A stretch of DNA of 64,000 bases from Epiperipatus broadwayi. Taxonomy: Eukaryota; Onychophora; Udeonychophora; Euonychophora; Peripatidae. Below are positions 1 to 12,238 of this stretch, piece by piece. The translations under genes were made by a program, and so were the position numbers. Within the stretch, counting starts at the first letter, position 1; every line of letters begins with the position of its first letter. The notes under the pieces are model-generated. The model had not been told where the DNA came from, ran no database searches, and saw nothing but the letters and a program-made list of their open reading frames with translations. The stretch covers positions 62,001 through 126,000 of the forward strand of contig JAQFVV010013076.1 of assembly GCA_028023455.1 (NCBI GenBank), read 5' to 3'.

Positions 1-430
1 AAAAAAGGAAACTTTTTTGATTTCATGGACTGCTGGAAGTAAAACAAATATTGTTCGGCTAAAAAAAAGATTGAATGAGAGTTCATTTTTTCTGTCATAA
101 GATAAGATCTGGAATACCTTTAATTAACACTAGAATATTGTTATATTTCATGTAGATATACAGAAGAACTAATGGAACTTTGTCTCAATCAACTAACAAC
201 GTTTATAAATTCCTTCTTAGTAATTTTAATCATAGTAGTATTGATTGGTGACTATCTTCAATTCATTTAACATGCATAAATTAGATGACTAGTTTATTCT
301 AACTTTCTTAGAATTATTTTAAGATGAATAATATCCAAAGGATTTTCATACTGTCTCTCATTTAAATTATTGCCTATTAGTCATTCTTCAAACAGATCTG
401 TGGAAAGTAAATTATCATTATCAGAAATCA
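1..430. other. unassigned AT-rich DNA
   Basis: I see no coding signal, RNA gene or clear repeat before the SINE. Composition is strongly AT-rich and all reading frames are short. Confidence 0.6.
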
Positions 431-542
431 ATCTTTTTTTTATATGTCATAGCATCAGCCGGGACGCGAACCCACAACCGTCTGCAACCAACTACTTGCT
501 TGCAAGCGGCTGCGATGACCTCTCGGCTAACAATGCTTGACA
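431..542 (-). repeat. tRNA-derived SINE, copy 1
   Basis: Read on the minus strand, the sequence has a pol III A box (TTAGCCGAGAGGT) and, about 45 bases later, a B box (GGGTTCGCGTCCC), followed by a short A tract (the T run at 431-440 on the plus strand). The outer ends are near inverted repeats of each other, TGTCAAGCAT and ATGCTATGACA. The same family occurs at 38864-38972 on the plus strand. Two copies with A tails in unrelated flanks argue for a retroposed SINE rather than a working tRNA gene. The longer variable region suggests a Ser- or Leu-like or heavily modified tRNA ancestor; the exact parent tRNA is uncertain. Confidence 0.75.
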
Positions 543-953
543 CAGATGTAAGGTTGTTCTGTATTTTGTAACTTTAGAAAAAATGGAGACAGTTTAATTA
601 GTAATGTGAATATTGCCCCCTACACCAGGACTAGTATGAATAACCTTTAAAGGATATCGGCATGCATAGAATAATTAGAATATTTACTTTAATTAATAAA
701 CTGTATGCATGCTAATGTTAGATAGTGGATTGACAGGGCAGTTTAAGAAATTTGATTGTGTTGATATAATAATTGCCATTAGTTTTTGATTATGCTAGTT
801 GATATTTAAAGAGTTATTTCAGATTGATTTAGAATAGTGCATTCTTTTACTTCATCGTATAATTATATTATTAGTCGCAATACATTTACTAAATGGTTAA
901 GATTCATACAGGGTTTTATTTTGCACAAATACATAGCTTTTTTTAAGCTAGCA

Positions 954-1040
954 ATATATATATATATATATATATATATGTGAGTGTGTGTGTATGTGTG
1001 TGTTGTGTGTATGAGTGTGTAGAGTGTGCGTGTGTGTGGT
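954..1040. repeat. (TA)n then (TG)n microsatellite
   Basis: A (TA)n tract of about 26 bases passes directly into an imperfect TG-rich run. The surrounding 560-1490 stretch is otherwise AT-rich with no recognisable gene; part of it may be 5' intron or promoter of the GPCR. Confidence 0.85.
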
Positions 1041-1483
1041 AAGCAGATAACCAATCTTAAAAATAAGTATTACGATTAAGTAAATATTAAAAACTCTCTT
1101 AGCTATTAATATTGATTATATACTGTATATAAATTACAGATAATTATTAGTAACAAAACAAAAAAAAAATATTACAATTTCCTAATCTATTTTTTTTGTT
1201 TATTTCAGGTATAAAAAGTGGACATATAAGTGATATTTAAATACAATTTACAAAATTCTGAATGGTTTTATAAAAAGAACAAGCAATAGTTAACAATTAT
1301 TAAAAAAGTAATAATATTCCAAAAATTGATGCGAAATCAATATTCTCCTAAATTAAAATCTTATAAAAAATACACATGAATTTTAGTAATTGCAAAACAA
1401 ATTCAATTTGTAATATAGATAACATTTTAAGATAATAGAATTTGCAAAACAATATTTATTATATAAAATCCAACATTAATTTT

Positions 1484-1500
1484 AATATACTGTTTTCAGT
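1484..1500 (+). promoter_or_regulatory. possible 3' splice acceptor before the GPCR start
   Basis: A T-rich stretch ending in TTTTCAG lies a few bases before the ATG at 1507 (CAG then TTTTACAATG). This fits a non-coding 5' exon spliced to a single coding exon, a common layout for otherwise intronless invertebrate GPCR genes. It is read from sequence only, with no transcript evidence. Confidence 0.35.
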
Positions 1501-1506
1501 TTTACA

Positions 1507-2511
1507 ATGAATAAATCAAATATTAGTATTTATGACAACCCTTGTTTAGTAGTAAACGATAGTGCGGAATTAACAGAGATCGATAATATTAAAAAAGCAT
1601 TTAATATTCTTGAAATAATTATTTGTTCTTGCGTCGTTCTCGATAATATTATGGTAATCATAGTTTTTTCTCAAAAGGGTATGAGTTCCACAAGTTATAT
1701 TTTTATGAAAGGATTAGCCATGGGAGAAATATTTCAAGCGATTGGATATTCTTTAGATCATCCCAATGTGTCGCCTAGTTTTTTTTCCAGTTCACGTCTA
1801 ATGACTTGGTTGAGTGCACATGCCACTTGGGCAAACTTCATGGGAGGCATGGCATTAGGATCTATGGCAACTGTATTTATTTGTTTAGAAAGATATATAG
1901 CTATTTGCCATCCTACCAATTATAAAACATTTCAACAAAAGAGAATAATACGTTCTCTTCAGTTAGTACTTGTTATTGTATATTTTTGTCAATGGCCTTA
2001 CTCTCAGTTTTACATGACTTGTAGTAGAATAAACGCGGATGGATCTTCATATCATTACAGAGTTAACAACTATGAAGTCATGGAAAATTATTACTTTATT
2101 GCCTATACTCAAGTGAGAGAAATTTTTTTTCGTTTAGTGCCTGGGTTGTGTATTTTAGTGATGAATACAAAGTCGATGATTCAGTTTCGCCAAAGTTTAC
2201 AAAAGAAAAAAGAAATGTCCAAGAACAAAGCCGATAAAACAGATGTAAAGGAAGAAAAGGGATTATTTATAGTACAAACAATTACAGGCTTATCATTTTT
2301 CACAATTGCTATTACAGGCTCTGTCTGTGAATACCTATTTATGTATTACTTAATACCTCCAATTTGGTTGATTGATTACATTAGTTTTACTGAAATGTTA
2401 GAAACCGTTGTGATTTTTTCAACATTTTATTTACACATGACTTTTAATAAAAAATTTCGAAAAACTTGGAAAAAAATATTTTGTGGAATTAGTAATAAAG
2501 TTGAAGGTTAA
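1507..2511 (+). CDS. rhodopsin-like (class A) G-protein-coupled receptor
   Basis: Uninterrupted 334-residue reading frame with a seven-helix pattern: TM1 about 33-54, TM2 about 64-81, TM3 about 107-131, TM4 about 150-170, TM5 about 203-225, TM6 about 252-281, TM7 about 288-313. The E/DRY box is ERY at 128-130 followed by IAICHP. W163 fits the TM4 tryptophan and P212 the TM5 proline. Sequons at N2, N5 and N87 suit an extracellular N terminus and loop. The third inner loop (230-250) is Lys-rich, and the tail is short and basic (NKKFRKTWKKIF). Unusual points: E74 replaces the TM2 aspartate, D46 precedes the TM1 asparagine, TM6 has no CWxP, TM7 has no NPxxY, and the TM3-top cysteine that normally pairs with the loop-2 cysteine (C172) is absent. 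A divergent peptide- or chemo-receptor is likely; I cannot name the ligand. The open frame over 1 kb of AT-rich DNA argues for selection. Confidence 0.9.
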   Translation: MNKSNISIYDNPCLVVNDSAELTEIDNIKKAFNILEIIICSCVVLDNIMVIIVFSQKGMSSTSYIFMKGLAMGEIFQAIGYSLDHPNVSPSFFSSSRLMTWLSAHATWANFMGGMALGSMATVFICLERYIAICHPTNYKTFQQKRIIRSLQLVLVIVYFCQWPYSQFYMTCSRINADGSSYHYRVNNYEVMENYYFIAYTQVREIFFRLVPGLCILVMNTKSMIQFRQSLQKKKEMSKNKADKTDVKEEKGLFIVQTITGLSFFTIAITGSVCEYLFMYYLIPPIWLIDYISFTEMLETVVIFSTFYLHMTFNKKFRKTWKKIFCGISNKVEG

Positions 2512-2636
2512 TATATATATATATATATTATAATGAAAATACATTAATACAATATGTGCAAGAAACGTTGTTAAAAATATAGTAATATATGAAAATATTT
2601 GGTAACTCATAATTATATGATCAAACTTTTTTGTTA

Positions 2637-3050
2637 TAAAAATACTTTATAGAGGATTTGAAAAGAGACTTTCAAATTCTTTTTGTTTATCTTCTCTATC
2701 TCATACAACCGATACTCATGATCACACACATGTGAAAAAAATAAATAATACCCAATATATGTATTTCGTGCAGAACCAGCACTCATCTGTTACATGAACT
2801 CATACATGTGAAAAAGATAAATGATCTTCAATATACATATTTTGATGAACCAGCATTCATCCGTTGTACCAATTGATGAGTGCTGGTTCAGCAAAAAATA
2901 AGTGTATTGGAGATCATTTATCTTTTTCATAAGTGGGTCATCATGTGTATCGGTTGTATGAGATAGAGTGTATGAACAAAGAAAAATTGAAAGTATATGA
3001 TCAAATCCCCTAATTACATCTAGATTCCTGTTATATAAAGTATACTTATA
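2637..3050. repeat. foldback repeat with hammerhead-like cores (family A, head to head)
   Basis: Two arms of the same repeat face each other. The left arm (about 2637-2860) and the reverse complement of the right arm (about 2868-3050) share long blocks, including TATCTCATACAACCGATAC and the CCAGCACTCATC region. The family recurs as direct copies at 15087-15290 and 15596-15810. Each copy contains a block that on one strand reads as a hammerhead ribozyme core. Minus-strand block 2750-2795 keeps GAAA and a four-pair stem II (GTGC/GCAC) but has CAGATGA for CTGATGA. Plus-strand block 2869-2916 keeps stem I (CCAA/TTGG) but has TTGATGA, and an A in place of the G of GAAA. Confidence 0.7.
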
Positions 3051-3158
3051 ATTTGTTTTTTATCGTAGAAAGAAAATACTTGAATAAAATTGGTGAAAAG
3101 GATATCAAAAACGCTGTAATACATCAAATTACTTTATTGATTTTTATGTATTTATTCA

Positions 3159-3266
3159 AATCACCCTTCCAATTCTAATGATCCAGACTGCAGTTTGGAT
3201 TTCAGATTTTAAATTCTTCGCAGAGGGTGTTGCTGATATTTATAATGATTGGAAGGATGATTTGAC
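3159..3266. repeat. short foldback repeat
   Basis: Arms of about 28 bases, TCAAATCACCCTTCCAATTC at the left and its near inverse (GATTGGAAGGATGATTTGAC) at the right, flank a 50-base centre. It looks like a small MITE or foldback remnant. Confidence 0.65.
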
Positions 3267-3320
3267 TATTTTCTATTAATTTTAGCTAGCGAAAGGCATT
3301 GAATATTTTGGCATCTATTT

Positions 3321-3449
3321 ATGTTCACAAGAGGGAGTTTACAAATAGTTCCAAACAAGCTTTAATTTATAAGTGCCGAAAGAGAAAGAATTCACAATCT
3401 CTAATTAAAGCTTGTTTGGAGCTATTGGTAAGCTTCGTCTAGTGAACAT
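3321..3449. repeat. foldback repeat
   Basis: Inverted arms of about 45 bases, beginning with GTTCAC and centred on CCAAACAAGCTTTAATT and its complement. Arms differ at several positions, so this is an old insertion. Confidence 0.75.
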
Positions 3450-3639
3450 TTTAATACAAGCGTAAAAGCAAGATACACAATTTGTTTCTTGTTTTATTAA
3501 TTATTATATATAGAGAGAAAGAAGTCTTTCAATGCAACGCTTATTTATAAATGTTTAACTGGCAGAATTATTTATTAATTGTACTTAAAATCTTGTGTAA
3601 TATTATTTTACAATTTAGTATGATTTAAATATTTTTAAT

Positions 3640-3840
3640 ATATATAATAATCCACTAGAATAAAACTACAAAATTAAAAAAAAAAGCCTATATAAAATTG
3701 AAGACTAATATCCTTTGCTATAGCCAGCTTCGGCATATTCCGCCATCTTAAGTAGAAATACGTTAAAGGATATTAGTCTTCAATTTTATATAAGCATTTT
3801 TTTAAAATTTTGTAGTTTAATTCTAGTTGATTATATATAT
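3640..3840. repeat. foldback/MITE-like palindrome
   Basis: Arms of about 77 bases (3640-3717 and 3764-3840) are close inverted copies that share AAATTGAAGACTAATATCC. The centre is only about 46 bases. Arm identity is high, and a transcript through it would form a long hairpin. Confidence 0.8.
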
Positions 3841-4049
3841 ATATATGCCTTAACGAAGAAAAAATGAATTATTAAATTTCAGGTATAATCTTTTAATCTA
3901 ATGAATTGTAGCTGTTTTGCATCACACTTATGAAAATTAATGTAGCTTTTAAGTTAGACTTCTACCATGAAATAAATAATTAAATTACATTGTTAAAATA
4001 TATATTCAATAGGTTAAAATTGTACTATATTTCATCATTAGTAAAGATT

Positions 4050-4125
4050 ACTTTAATTATATATCTAATAGTGCAATATATATATATATTTAATTATATA
4101 TCTAATAGTGCAATATATATATATA
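4050..4125. repeat. tandem duplication, about 37-bp unit
   Basis: TTAATTATATATCTAATAGTGC followed by (TA)n is present twice in a row (about 4053-4089 and 4090-4126). Around it, 3850-5000 has no recognisable gene. Confidence 0.8.
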
Positions 4126-5010
4126 TTCTAACCTATTATAATGAAATTAATCTATTAGTTTATATCTAGAAATTTATTTTATTTCTTTTATTGATATAAT
4201 TAATTATATTATCTTGCACTTGTGCCACTAATCTTTCTGGTTGGTTGTCGTTATATCAACCAAAATAAAAGCAACATATCTATTAATTTTCCAATATGAT
4301 CTCAATATTTTATTATTATACAATTAGAAGTTTCAATCTCTTAAGCCATGCCACGCTTGTAATATTGATCATAATTGATCACTCCTTAATTTAAGAGCAC
4401 TTATAATAATGACATTAATCTCAGGGTTCTCTGTTATATTTAAGAAAATGCTCGGCAGTATTGTGTTGTAGCATAAGACTGACATTCTGGTCGGCTATAG
4501 GAAACATTTACCTTATTTAAATTCCGGGTATCTTCATCCCCATATCAACTATTATAATATTTAAAGAGATGATAACCATATTCAATAACAACGCATAATT
4601 TTGAATAATACAGCCCTTTTTATCCAGAATCTCAGTCGGAATGATGAAAAGACAAGGGTGCTTTTGTGTCCTTCCATCATCCATGACAACACAATAATTT
4701 AACTAAGATTTATTACTTAAACACTTCACTTAAATGTGTACGGAACAATGTGCAACCAAAGCTAGTAGTTTGGGAATAAAGTCATTTTTACACACACATA
4801 AAATAAAATGTCTTGGTCTGAAGTTTTCAATCCCATAAATAATTCTTATTAAACTAAAATATAATGAAATATTTCAATCTGCTTAAATTTATCTGTCTGG
4901 TGTATTGAGTTTTAGGAGTTTAATGATTTCGGACTCAAGGAAAGTATTGCAAGTATTATGCAAATACACTTTTATTTAGCACACAAGAAAAATGACTCTA
5001 AACAACGTGT

Positions 5011-5097
5011 AACAAGACTATAATTTATTATTAAAGTTTAACAAGATTATAATTTATTATTACAGTTTAACAGGATTATACTTTATTCTTAAAACAC
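5011..5097. repeat. 29-bp unit, three tandem copies
   Basis: Copies start at 5011, 5040 and 5069, each beginning AACA(A/G)GA(C/T)TATA. The repeats are contiguous with no spacers, so this is a minisatellite and not a CRISPR array. Confidence 0.85.
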
Positions 5098-5099
5098 TA

Positions 5100-8000
5100 A
5101 ACAAATATATATAATTTATTCGATCCCATATGGATAAAACAACATGTAACTAACATTAATTTGTCTATACTTTTAGACCTGGATTAGAACTACTACTTCA
5201 TCTTTTTACAATTATGCAAATTGAATAAAAAAAAATACATATTATTATCGATACATCAACTCATCCGTTTAGTGTATCTTATATGAGCTTCTACTTAACT
5301 TTATTAACTAAATATTAGTTTTGGAATAAAAAAACAATCTGATTATAGGCAATACGTAAAACGATTTTTATGATAATATATTTAATTAAACGATGGTTTG
5401 TATTTAGATAACTTATTATAATTTATGGGCTATTTATCAAACGTTACACTTACTATTTTTATATTTAACTTAATACCACTTAAGTTGTGATACACACTTT
5501 ATTCATAAGGATAATTTACATTATTAGTGTTGCTTACTCATTAACCAGAATTAAACATTGTATTTGAATCCTCCATTGGTAAATAAGCGTTTCTAAATCA
5601 CGCAATTTTAAACTTACTCTCTCCATTGACTTACATGTGAATTACTAGCAATATTCCGCCGCACAATCCAGATATTGATCATAGTACTAGCGCACTATTT
5701 ATACTAAAATGGATCTTGAGGAATTAACACCTCCAATATACCCGTTATCTTGCCCTAACTTTCTAAACAAAACACAATAATCAACACCTTCCGTGGTGGA
5801 ATTATCTCTATTTTCTCATGAGGAATATGGAATAACACCGAAGGTCAGTAGAGTTAACTACTACATTAAAATATTTTGGTGGTTTCTTGCCTCTTACTTG
5901 GGCATAATACGAACACACACCAAATATAATCCTCTCCTGGGATTTAAACGAATGAAGTATACTACATGCGAGATAAATTCTTGATCGTCCTAACTATGAG
6001 AAGCGATCACTTGGGCTATAAACCATGCCCGAATACTAGATTTAACTATTCCCCTCATGGAAAACAAAGCTTTTGGGGAAATCATTTTCATCCCACAAAA
6101 TAAACATATTATAAAGATTACCTATGCTGATATTAAGCATATACTGATGCTTTATCTGGGCAAGACAAGCAAATACACTAATTATACTAAAATTATGTTA
6201 CGGGGTATACTTAGATCAACATCTGAAATCAATGGATATCACAGAATAAAAGTATAATAATTTTCATTTTACCAAAGGAACATTCAACAAGTAATTGGTA
6301 GCATATTATCTTGAACTAAATAAAGTGAATGTGTTAATAAAGAATAATTGGGAATAAGTTCCTCAATTAATACAGTATAAATTCGTTTCAAGCTTTAGAC
6401 AAGAAATATCTTGTATAGCAATTCTTTTTAATTACTTCTGATAATTTTTTTTATTATTTACTTTACCTATTAAGTATCTAAATGTTTTTCTTTTACGCAT
6501 CTTACATATAAAATTTATACCCATAATTGCATATAATAGTTAAAACACATTTTATAAAAATTTTTCCATGTCAAATATAAATTTAACCTAGAATAATTAC
6601 ATGAAAACATACCTTTATGATTACAAGGTCATTTAAATATTACTTGACTATACAGCCTTTAACCTGTTGATATAAAAAAAAATACACATAATTTTACAAA
6701 TTAAAAAAAAATCATTACTTAACAAGTGCTTATTATCTCACTAGAAAAATGTTTTCCGTTGGGCAATTTATCCAGATGAAGAACTTGATCCAGTCGTAGT
6801 TCACGAAGAAAATTTAAAATAAGAAACACATTTTATTATTTCATTTATATAAAAGTTGCCTCCATTCTGGTGCACTTAATAAATTAGGCAAAGAAAAACA
6901 TAGCAGCATTGGATGTTAACTCTTCCTTGAATTAAACTGCTATAATTTTGGGATCCAAGAAAACAATACATATTCTAACGTAGACGAATATTTTATTCTA
7001 AACGATAACACACACAATTCTTTTCCTTTTCTATTATTGATGATATGTACCATTTTTAGCTAGCTGGCTTATGAATAAAAAATAATGCGCGAATTTTCCA
7101 AGATACTATTATTATAATGACTGCAACTGACTTACGTGGATATGAAGTTTTAATGACTCCAATTGATGTATAATATAACATATTATATTATGGTTATAAT
7201 TAAGTCACTAATGTTTTTAGTTTTTGTTCCTACTCTGGGAATTGTAATTTTTCTTTAATAGGGAATTCTCCGTAAAATGCACACATACAAATTTTCCGAT
7301 ATTTGCCTTGAGGAAATTTATATATTTTTTTTTTTTAAAAAAAATATACAGGTGCATAAGTAAATATCATTTATCATTAATATTATTTTTAGATAATTTT
7401 CAGTGAATAAAACATATTTTAATGTGGGGAACTTACATTATTTTCAAAGGCAGACAATTTCTTTTAGAAAGAGCGCGAAATTTTTCTAGTTAACTTTCCT
7501 TGGCTTTTATAATATGTCTTTTAATTATAATTTTTCTTTTATACCATGAAAAGATCATTAAATAAGGTAAAGTTAACAAATAATTGATTATTTCCTGGAA
7601 ATTACTTATATTACTTAATTTAAATATAATGACATTTTCCGTGATTGCTGTAGTTAATATGGTCATTTTGAACTTTAGCACAAGATAGTATATTTTTGCG
7701 TATAAAAAGTTTTAAATAGGTCAATAGCAAAAGAGGATCAGGATGTCCCACCAAAAAGGATTAGCCACACATGATATTATTAAAATTTTACTTGACTTAT
7801 ATTTATTTCTGCAATTAAAAATGAAAAAAAATTTGTTACCGAATTTCAGCACTGCTTCTTCCTTGAAAAACTAAAGTCAGACTATCTTTCTTCAAAAAAA
7901 AAAAAAATTGGCGGTCTTGTTTTAGCGACCTCTTACAGAAAAATAATCATTTAATTATACCATAAATAAAAGAAAGAAAAAAAAACCCATTACAATCATA

Positions 8001-8420
8001 TAGTTTTCGTATTATTTACCTGGATTACAAAGTAATTTGACACTATAAAAAAAATAATAAATACATTAAATTAACAATAATTGATGTATAATTCTTTAAA
8101 CATTATATATAAAAAATTACCAGAAGTTATTGTGCTTTATGATAAGACACTCATCCACTCTCCCCTCTACCCATCCAAAATCAATTACTGTTTATGATAT
8201 GTGCTTTTATACTATACTACATTGCTCTTATTGTTAATATTTTAATTAAATTATTCATGCTCTTCTTCAAAATGACATTGAATTACTAAATTTATTAGTT
8301 ATTTGCTTAAAACACGTTAAAGTGAGTAAATAGCATATTTTATTAATCACTTAATATTATTATTATTTTATTTTTTTATTTTTCTAAAAAAGGATAGCAT
8401 TGTTTTCCTGTGGAAATAAT
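5100..8420. other. unassigned AT-rich DNA
   Basis: No protein family, RNA gene or clear repeat was recognised. Two short frames at 5793-5984 and 6057-6257 are open for 63 and 66 codons in a slightly less AT-rich patch (5700-6260), but they resemble no family I know and are probably chance or very old repeat. Homopolymer A/T runs occur at 7321-7347 and 7893-7910. Confidence 0.5.
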
Positions 8421-8427
8421 GCCAAAT

Positions 8428-8453
8428 AAACCAAGTGTCAATAACACTAGGTT

Positions 8454-8501
<48 letters not shown>

Positions 8502-8540
8502 AAGTGTCAATAACACTAGGTTACAATATATATATATATA
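8428..8540. repeat. (TA)n flanked by duplicated 30-bp segment
   Basis: The 30-base segment AAACCAAGTGTCAATAACAC...GGTTACAA occurs at 8428-8457 and 8497-8526, each followed by (TA)n. This is a 69-bp tandem duplication including the microsatellite, or a target duplication around it. Confidence 0.85.
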
Positions 8541-10170
8541 ATATTGAATGTAGGATATAATAAAAAATATTTATTCGTAGATGAAAGAAAAAATATTGAA
8601 GAGAACACATGGATATCATTGCCTTATGTAAATAATAGAATATGTAGTATGATTATCTGATTTATTTTATTTTATGTTGTTGAATCAAATGCAGGTACGT
8701 TAATTGTTAGTGGAAAAATGCTGTTAATAAAAATCAACAAATGTAATATTGTATTAAAATTTGTGCGCCAATATGATCCAGTTATATGTCAAAATGTATA
8801 TTGAAAAAGAGAATTCATGTACACGGACTTTTATGTAATAAATTATAGTATTCTGTGGTTAGTTATAAATGTGTAATTGCTTAATAATGGGAATTTTTTG
8901 TTTTATTTTACATGTGGAAAATGATTTGAAGAAATGAAACTTCCAAGAGGTATATTTTATAAATATAGCAGACAATTTATTACATAAACAGTATGTGTGT
9001 TAATATACATAAATTATGTTAACATTAACCCTTCACAAGAAAACAATAAATAAATTAATATTTTTAAGTCAGATAATATGGTTGATGTATTTTTAAATTC
9101 AAACATTATTCAAAAATGTCAAATATATTTTATTGTTAGTAATAGAGAAAAGTTAGTAAATAACACGTTTCACGTGGTATTATAACGTCTTTGGGTATTG
9201 GCGGGTTGAACAGGTGGGAACTTATCCTGGCTATTTAGATTTATAATCATTTAATTTAAAATAAGACTTTAACCAATGAGTTATTTTGTCAAAGACGATG
9301 GTCAATATAATTTTATATATTTTCTTCTATAATTAACCTAAATACTCCATAATTGTCCCAAAGACATGGTTAAAGAGTGGCTTCAAAATATTACTTTTTG
9401 AAATAAAAGTACATTATTTGCAATTATAAATGTAATTTATTCTAGGATATGATACAATAATGAGGATTTTAATAAAAAAACAAAATTATGTGACTAAAAT
9501 AATTTGAGCAAAATATGTTTCTAATCTTTGAAATGGAATTTTGACTATTTGTTAAGGGATGATCCCAACATGATGCAACATTTTTATATGTAAGTAATAA
9601 TAGTTATGTATATATAACAATCACTTTGCATATATTAATGAGTAAGCATGCAATGAAGCGGTTTCTCTTTTCCCTTTACATCATACAACTGACTGCACTT
9701 TTGGTGGTAAACACCATAAACATAACACTCATGTTAGATGTTGTTGCTTCTGCATAATGTACAGTAAGGTTTAATTATGCATGCTACATAAATACATGCT
9801 ATGTAAACGAAATCATTTAAATATTTCATTTATTTGATAGCATTGTTATGCATATGGAATAATGCATCCAAAATAATTATATAATCAAGCAACGGAAAAT
9901 TAATATTATATAAGGTATTGATTTTTTTACTGGTTTAATCTTTGCTTTTGTCAATGCATCTTTTATTTTAGCTTTAACATATTGCAAACATTCATCAGCA
10001 AAGTAAATTTAAACTGCTGTAAACTAACAGTCCATTAACATAATACTCCTAAGTCAATCTTTATAATATTGCTGAAAATAAAAATTGAAAGTTATATAAG
10101 CCCGATTTAAAAGCTGAATATATAACTATGACCATTAAATGTCTGTATTTTTAAATTATATAATAGTAAT
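8541..10170. other. unassigned AT-rich DNA
   Basis: I see nothing that can be assigned: no long frame, no inverted-repeat element of note, no RNA gene. Confidence 0.55.
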
Positions 10171-10173
10171 TCA

Positions 10174-10660
10174 AACAAATTTATTTAACACAGTATTCAA
10201 AATTAAATAATATATTCTTTGCAGGAAGTACTTCCGATTGCTTCACTGACAATCTTTGCAACCATTAATACAAATGTACAGAAAATAAAAACTTGCATTA
10301 CCCATTATTCAATCCATTCAAATTTCCCACAATTCTGTTGTTTTTATATTAGCTGATTGTCTATTCATTAACCCATATCTATTCCTAGATATCATCATTG
10401 CCTCCTTAATTTTTCATTTTCATTACATCTTTCAATTTGAATAATTTTTACATCTTTATTATTAAATTTAAAACCATAATTACATGCTTTATTATGATCA
10501 AAAATAATTGGAGTTTTCAAATTTACTGAAGTTACATTTTCTTTCTGTACATGTTTATATAATGTCTTATGAGCATTATATCATTTTTGTAATATACATT
10601 TTGATGATTCCCCATATATTTCATTCCACAACCACATACCAACATATATATATATATATA
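10174..10660 (-). pseudogene. Penelope-like element 3' fragment (GIY-YIG endonuclease), minus copy
   Basis: On the minus strand, fragmented frames give a GIY-YIG nuclease end: LVCGCGMKYMG at the 5' side (about 10650), then RHYINMYRKKM, HNKACNYGFKFNN and VKIIQIERCNE, running to about 10174. The plus-strand copy at 12470-12945 is nearly the same sequence in inverted orientation. Penelope-like elements carry a reverse transcriptase followed by this endonuclease; only the endonuclease part is left here. Frameshifts and stops make it non-functional. The open frame on the opposite strand (10508-10888) is only its antisense shadow. Confidence 0.75.
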
Positions 10661-10665
10661 TATAT
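10646..10665. repeat. short (TA)n tract at PLE edge
   Basis: A 20-base TA run lies at the 5' truncation side of the minus Penelope-like fragment; the plus copy has a shorter TA run at its equivalent edge (12471-12478). Confidence 0.7.
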
Positions 10666-12120
10666 TATAATATCACCCGTTATATTTTATATCGCCATTT
10701 GTATGCTTCTACCCATAGCTTCGAGTGAGGATATTTGTGAGCATGGTCTGATTCCATCTCACGCGCCAATCTTACACATGGATAAGAATTATCTGATCGA
10801 AAACGTAAATAAGGGTTCGGGTATATATATACCTCTATTTATGGTGGCGCATCTGTACCAGCTCAATCTCAGGGTTTGGGGACTATAGTCTAACTAGAGA
10901 ACAAAGCTAAACACTACCCAACTAAGTCTTATGTGTCTATCTATTTTGTCCGATAATTTAACCGCTATAAATCTAATAACACAACCCGAATGTTATCATA
11001 CCATTTACTCTATTTATTAGCATACTTAATACCGACCGATAAAATCTCATTTATCCACGCATATAAATATATCAATATTCAAGCACACAACCCATTTACC
11101 CTGATACACACATATATAATTCATATACGCATCAAAATAGTGCAATTATACATCAGAGCTGTTTATTTAATGTTGTTATTTTATTTAATTTAAAAGAGAT
11201 TTATTATAGGAATTAATATTGAGGTAACACTAGTTTCTTTACCAAGACGCATTCATTGAACATATATTTAATGTAAACATCAATTACCTTAAGTACCGTC
11301 GACCGTTCACACGGTCAAAGACAAGTCCGCATTTATAATTCTCCACGAATACTGGTCTGGTTGATATAACAGATGGCAAGGATTTCCAATATGGTATATT
11401 GAATAGTTTATTCCGGAGGTGAAGTAGATGATTCACTCACTTTATGAAAGGGTCCCATTTCCTAGATCTTTCATCGCCATTACACTTGATGAACAATAAT
11501 TCTTTTGTATAGCGAAATTCGTAGGTCCACTTCAGATGGGTTCCACGACAACTGTCCACTGGATCGGTTAATGAAACTAGCGCTATTGAATTACCCCGAC
11601 ATTTGGGTGAGAAATATTAATAAACTTCTTAAGAAAATTTTATACGTCCACACACTCCGTAGTCCAAACCGCGTTTTTTCTTTTTCTTTTTTTTTCTTTT
11701 TTTTCGCTCTCGAGCCCACAAAAAGTTCTTTTGTTTTCACTCTTTAACTTTGTAAAATTTTCTTCCAATATCCCTACACCACTGTCCCGTTCTTCTATTG
11801 TTTTCCAAAAAGATACCCACCTACCTTTTTGGTTTTTGATGCCAGTTATTACTAAACCACCTACAGCAACTGATTTATTTCTATTTCTATCTTCATATGT
11901 TCAAAAGATTAATTAGCAAAAGAAAACACGTGTTACCGACAATATTATCAACCAGACTTAAAGAAAAATTTTAACGGATAAAATATATACGAATAATCAA
12001 TTACAACTTATACAGCTCCGTATATAATTGCTTGTAACCATCACCGTCAATACATACACACATTTTATACTCACATATACAAATATATTTATATAAGCAT
12101 ACCCACCTAACATTCACACT
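10666..12120. other. unassigned segment between two inverted PLE fragments
   Basis: Slightly more GC-rich than its surroundings (for example 10700-10900 and 11280-11600), with no recognisable family in any frame. A small perfect hairpin GACCGT-TCAC-ACGGTC lies near 11300. It could be the remains of Penelope-like 5' sequence or host DNA trapped between the two inverted copies. Confidence 0.4.
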
Positions 12121-12121
12121 C

Positions 12122-12238
12122 TTTGTAACAGGGTTCGAATGACTATTTACATATATATCTTTTCGTATATAGTCGCTCAACATTAACACTCGCAATTAGT
12201 AATATATTACATATGCTTGTATTCGAACCCCGTTTGTT

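Noticed and set aside
5011-5097. Three regular 29-bp repeats as a CRISPR-like array
   Set aside because: There are no spacers and the genome is eukaryotic; it is a minisatellite.
10508-10888. 126-codon plus-strand frame
   Set aside because: Mostly antisense of a Penelope-like fragment and a TA tract.
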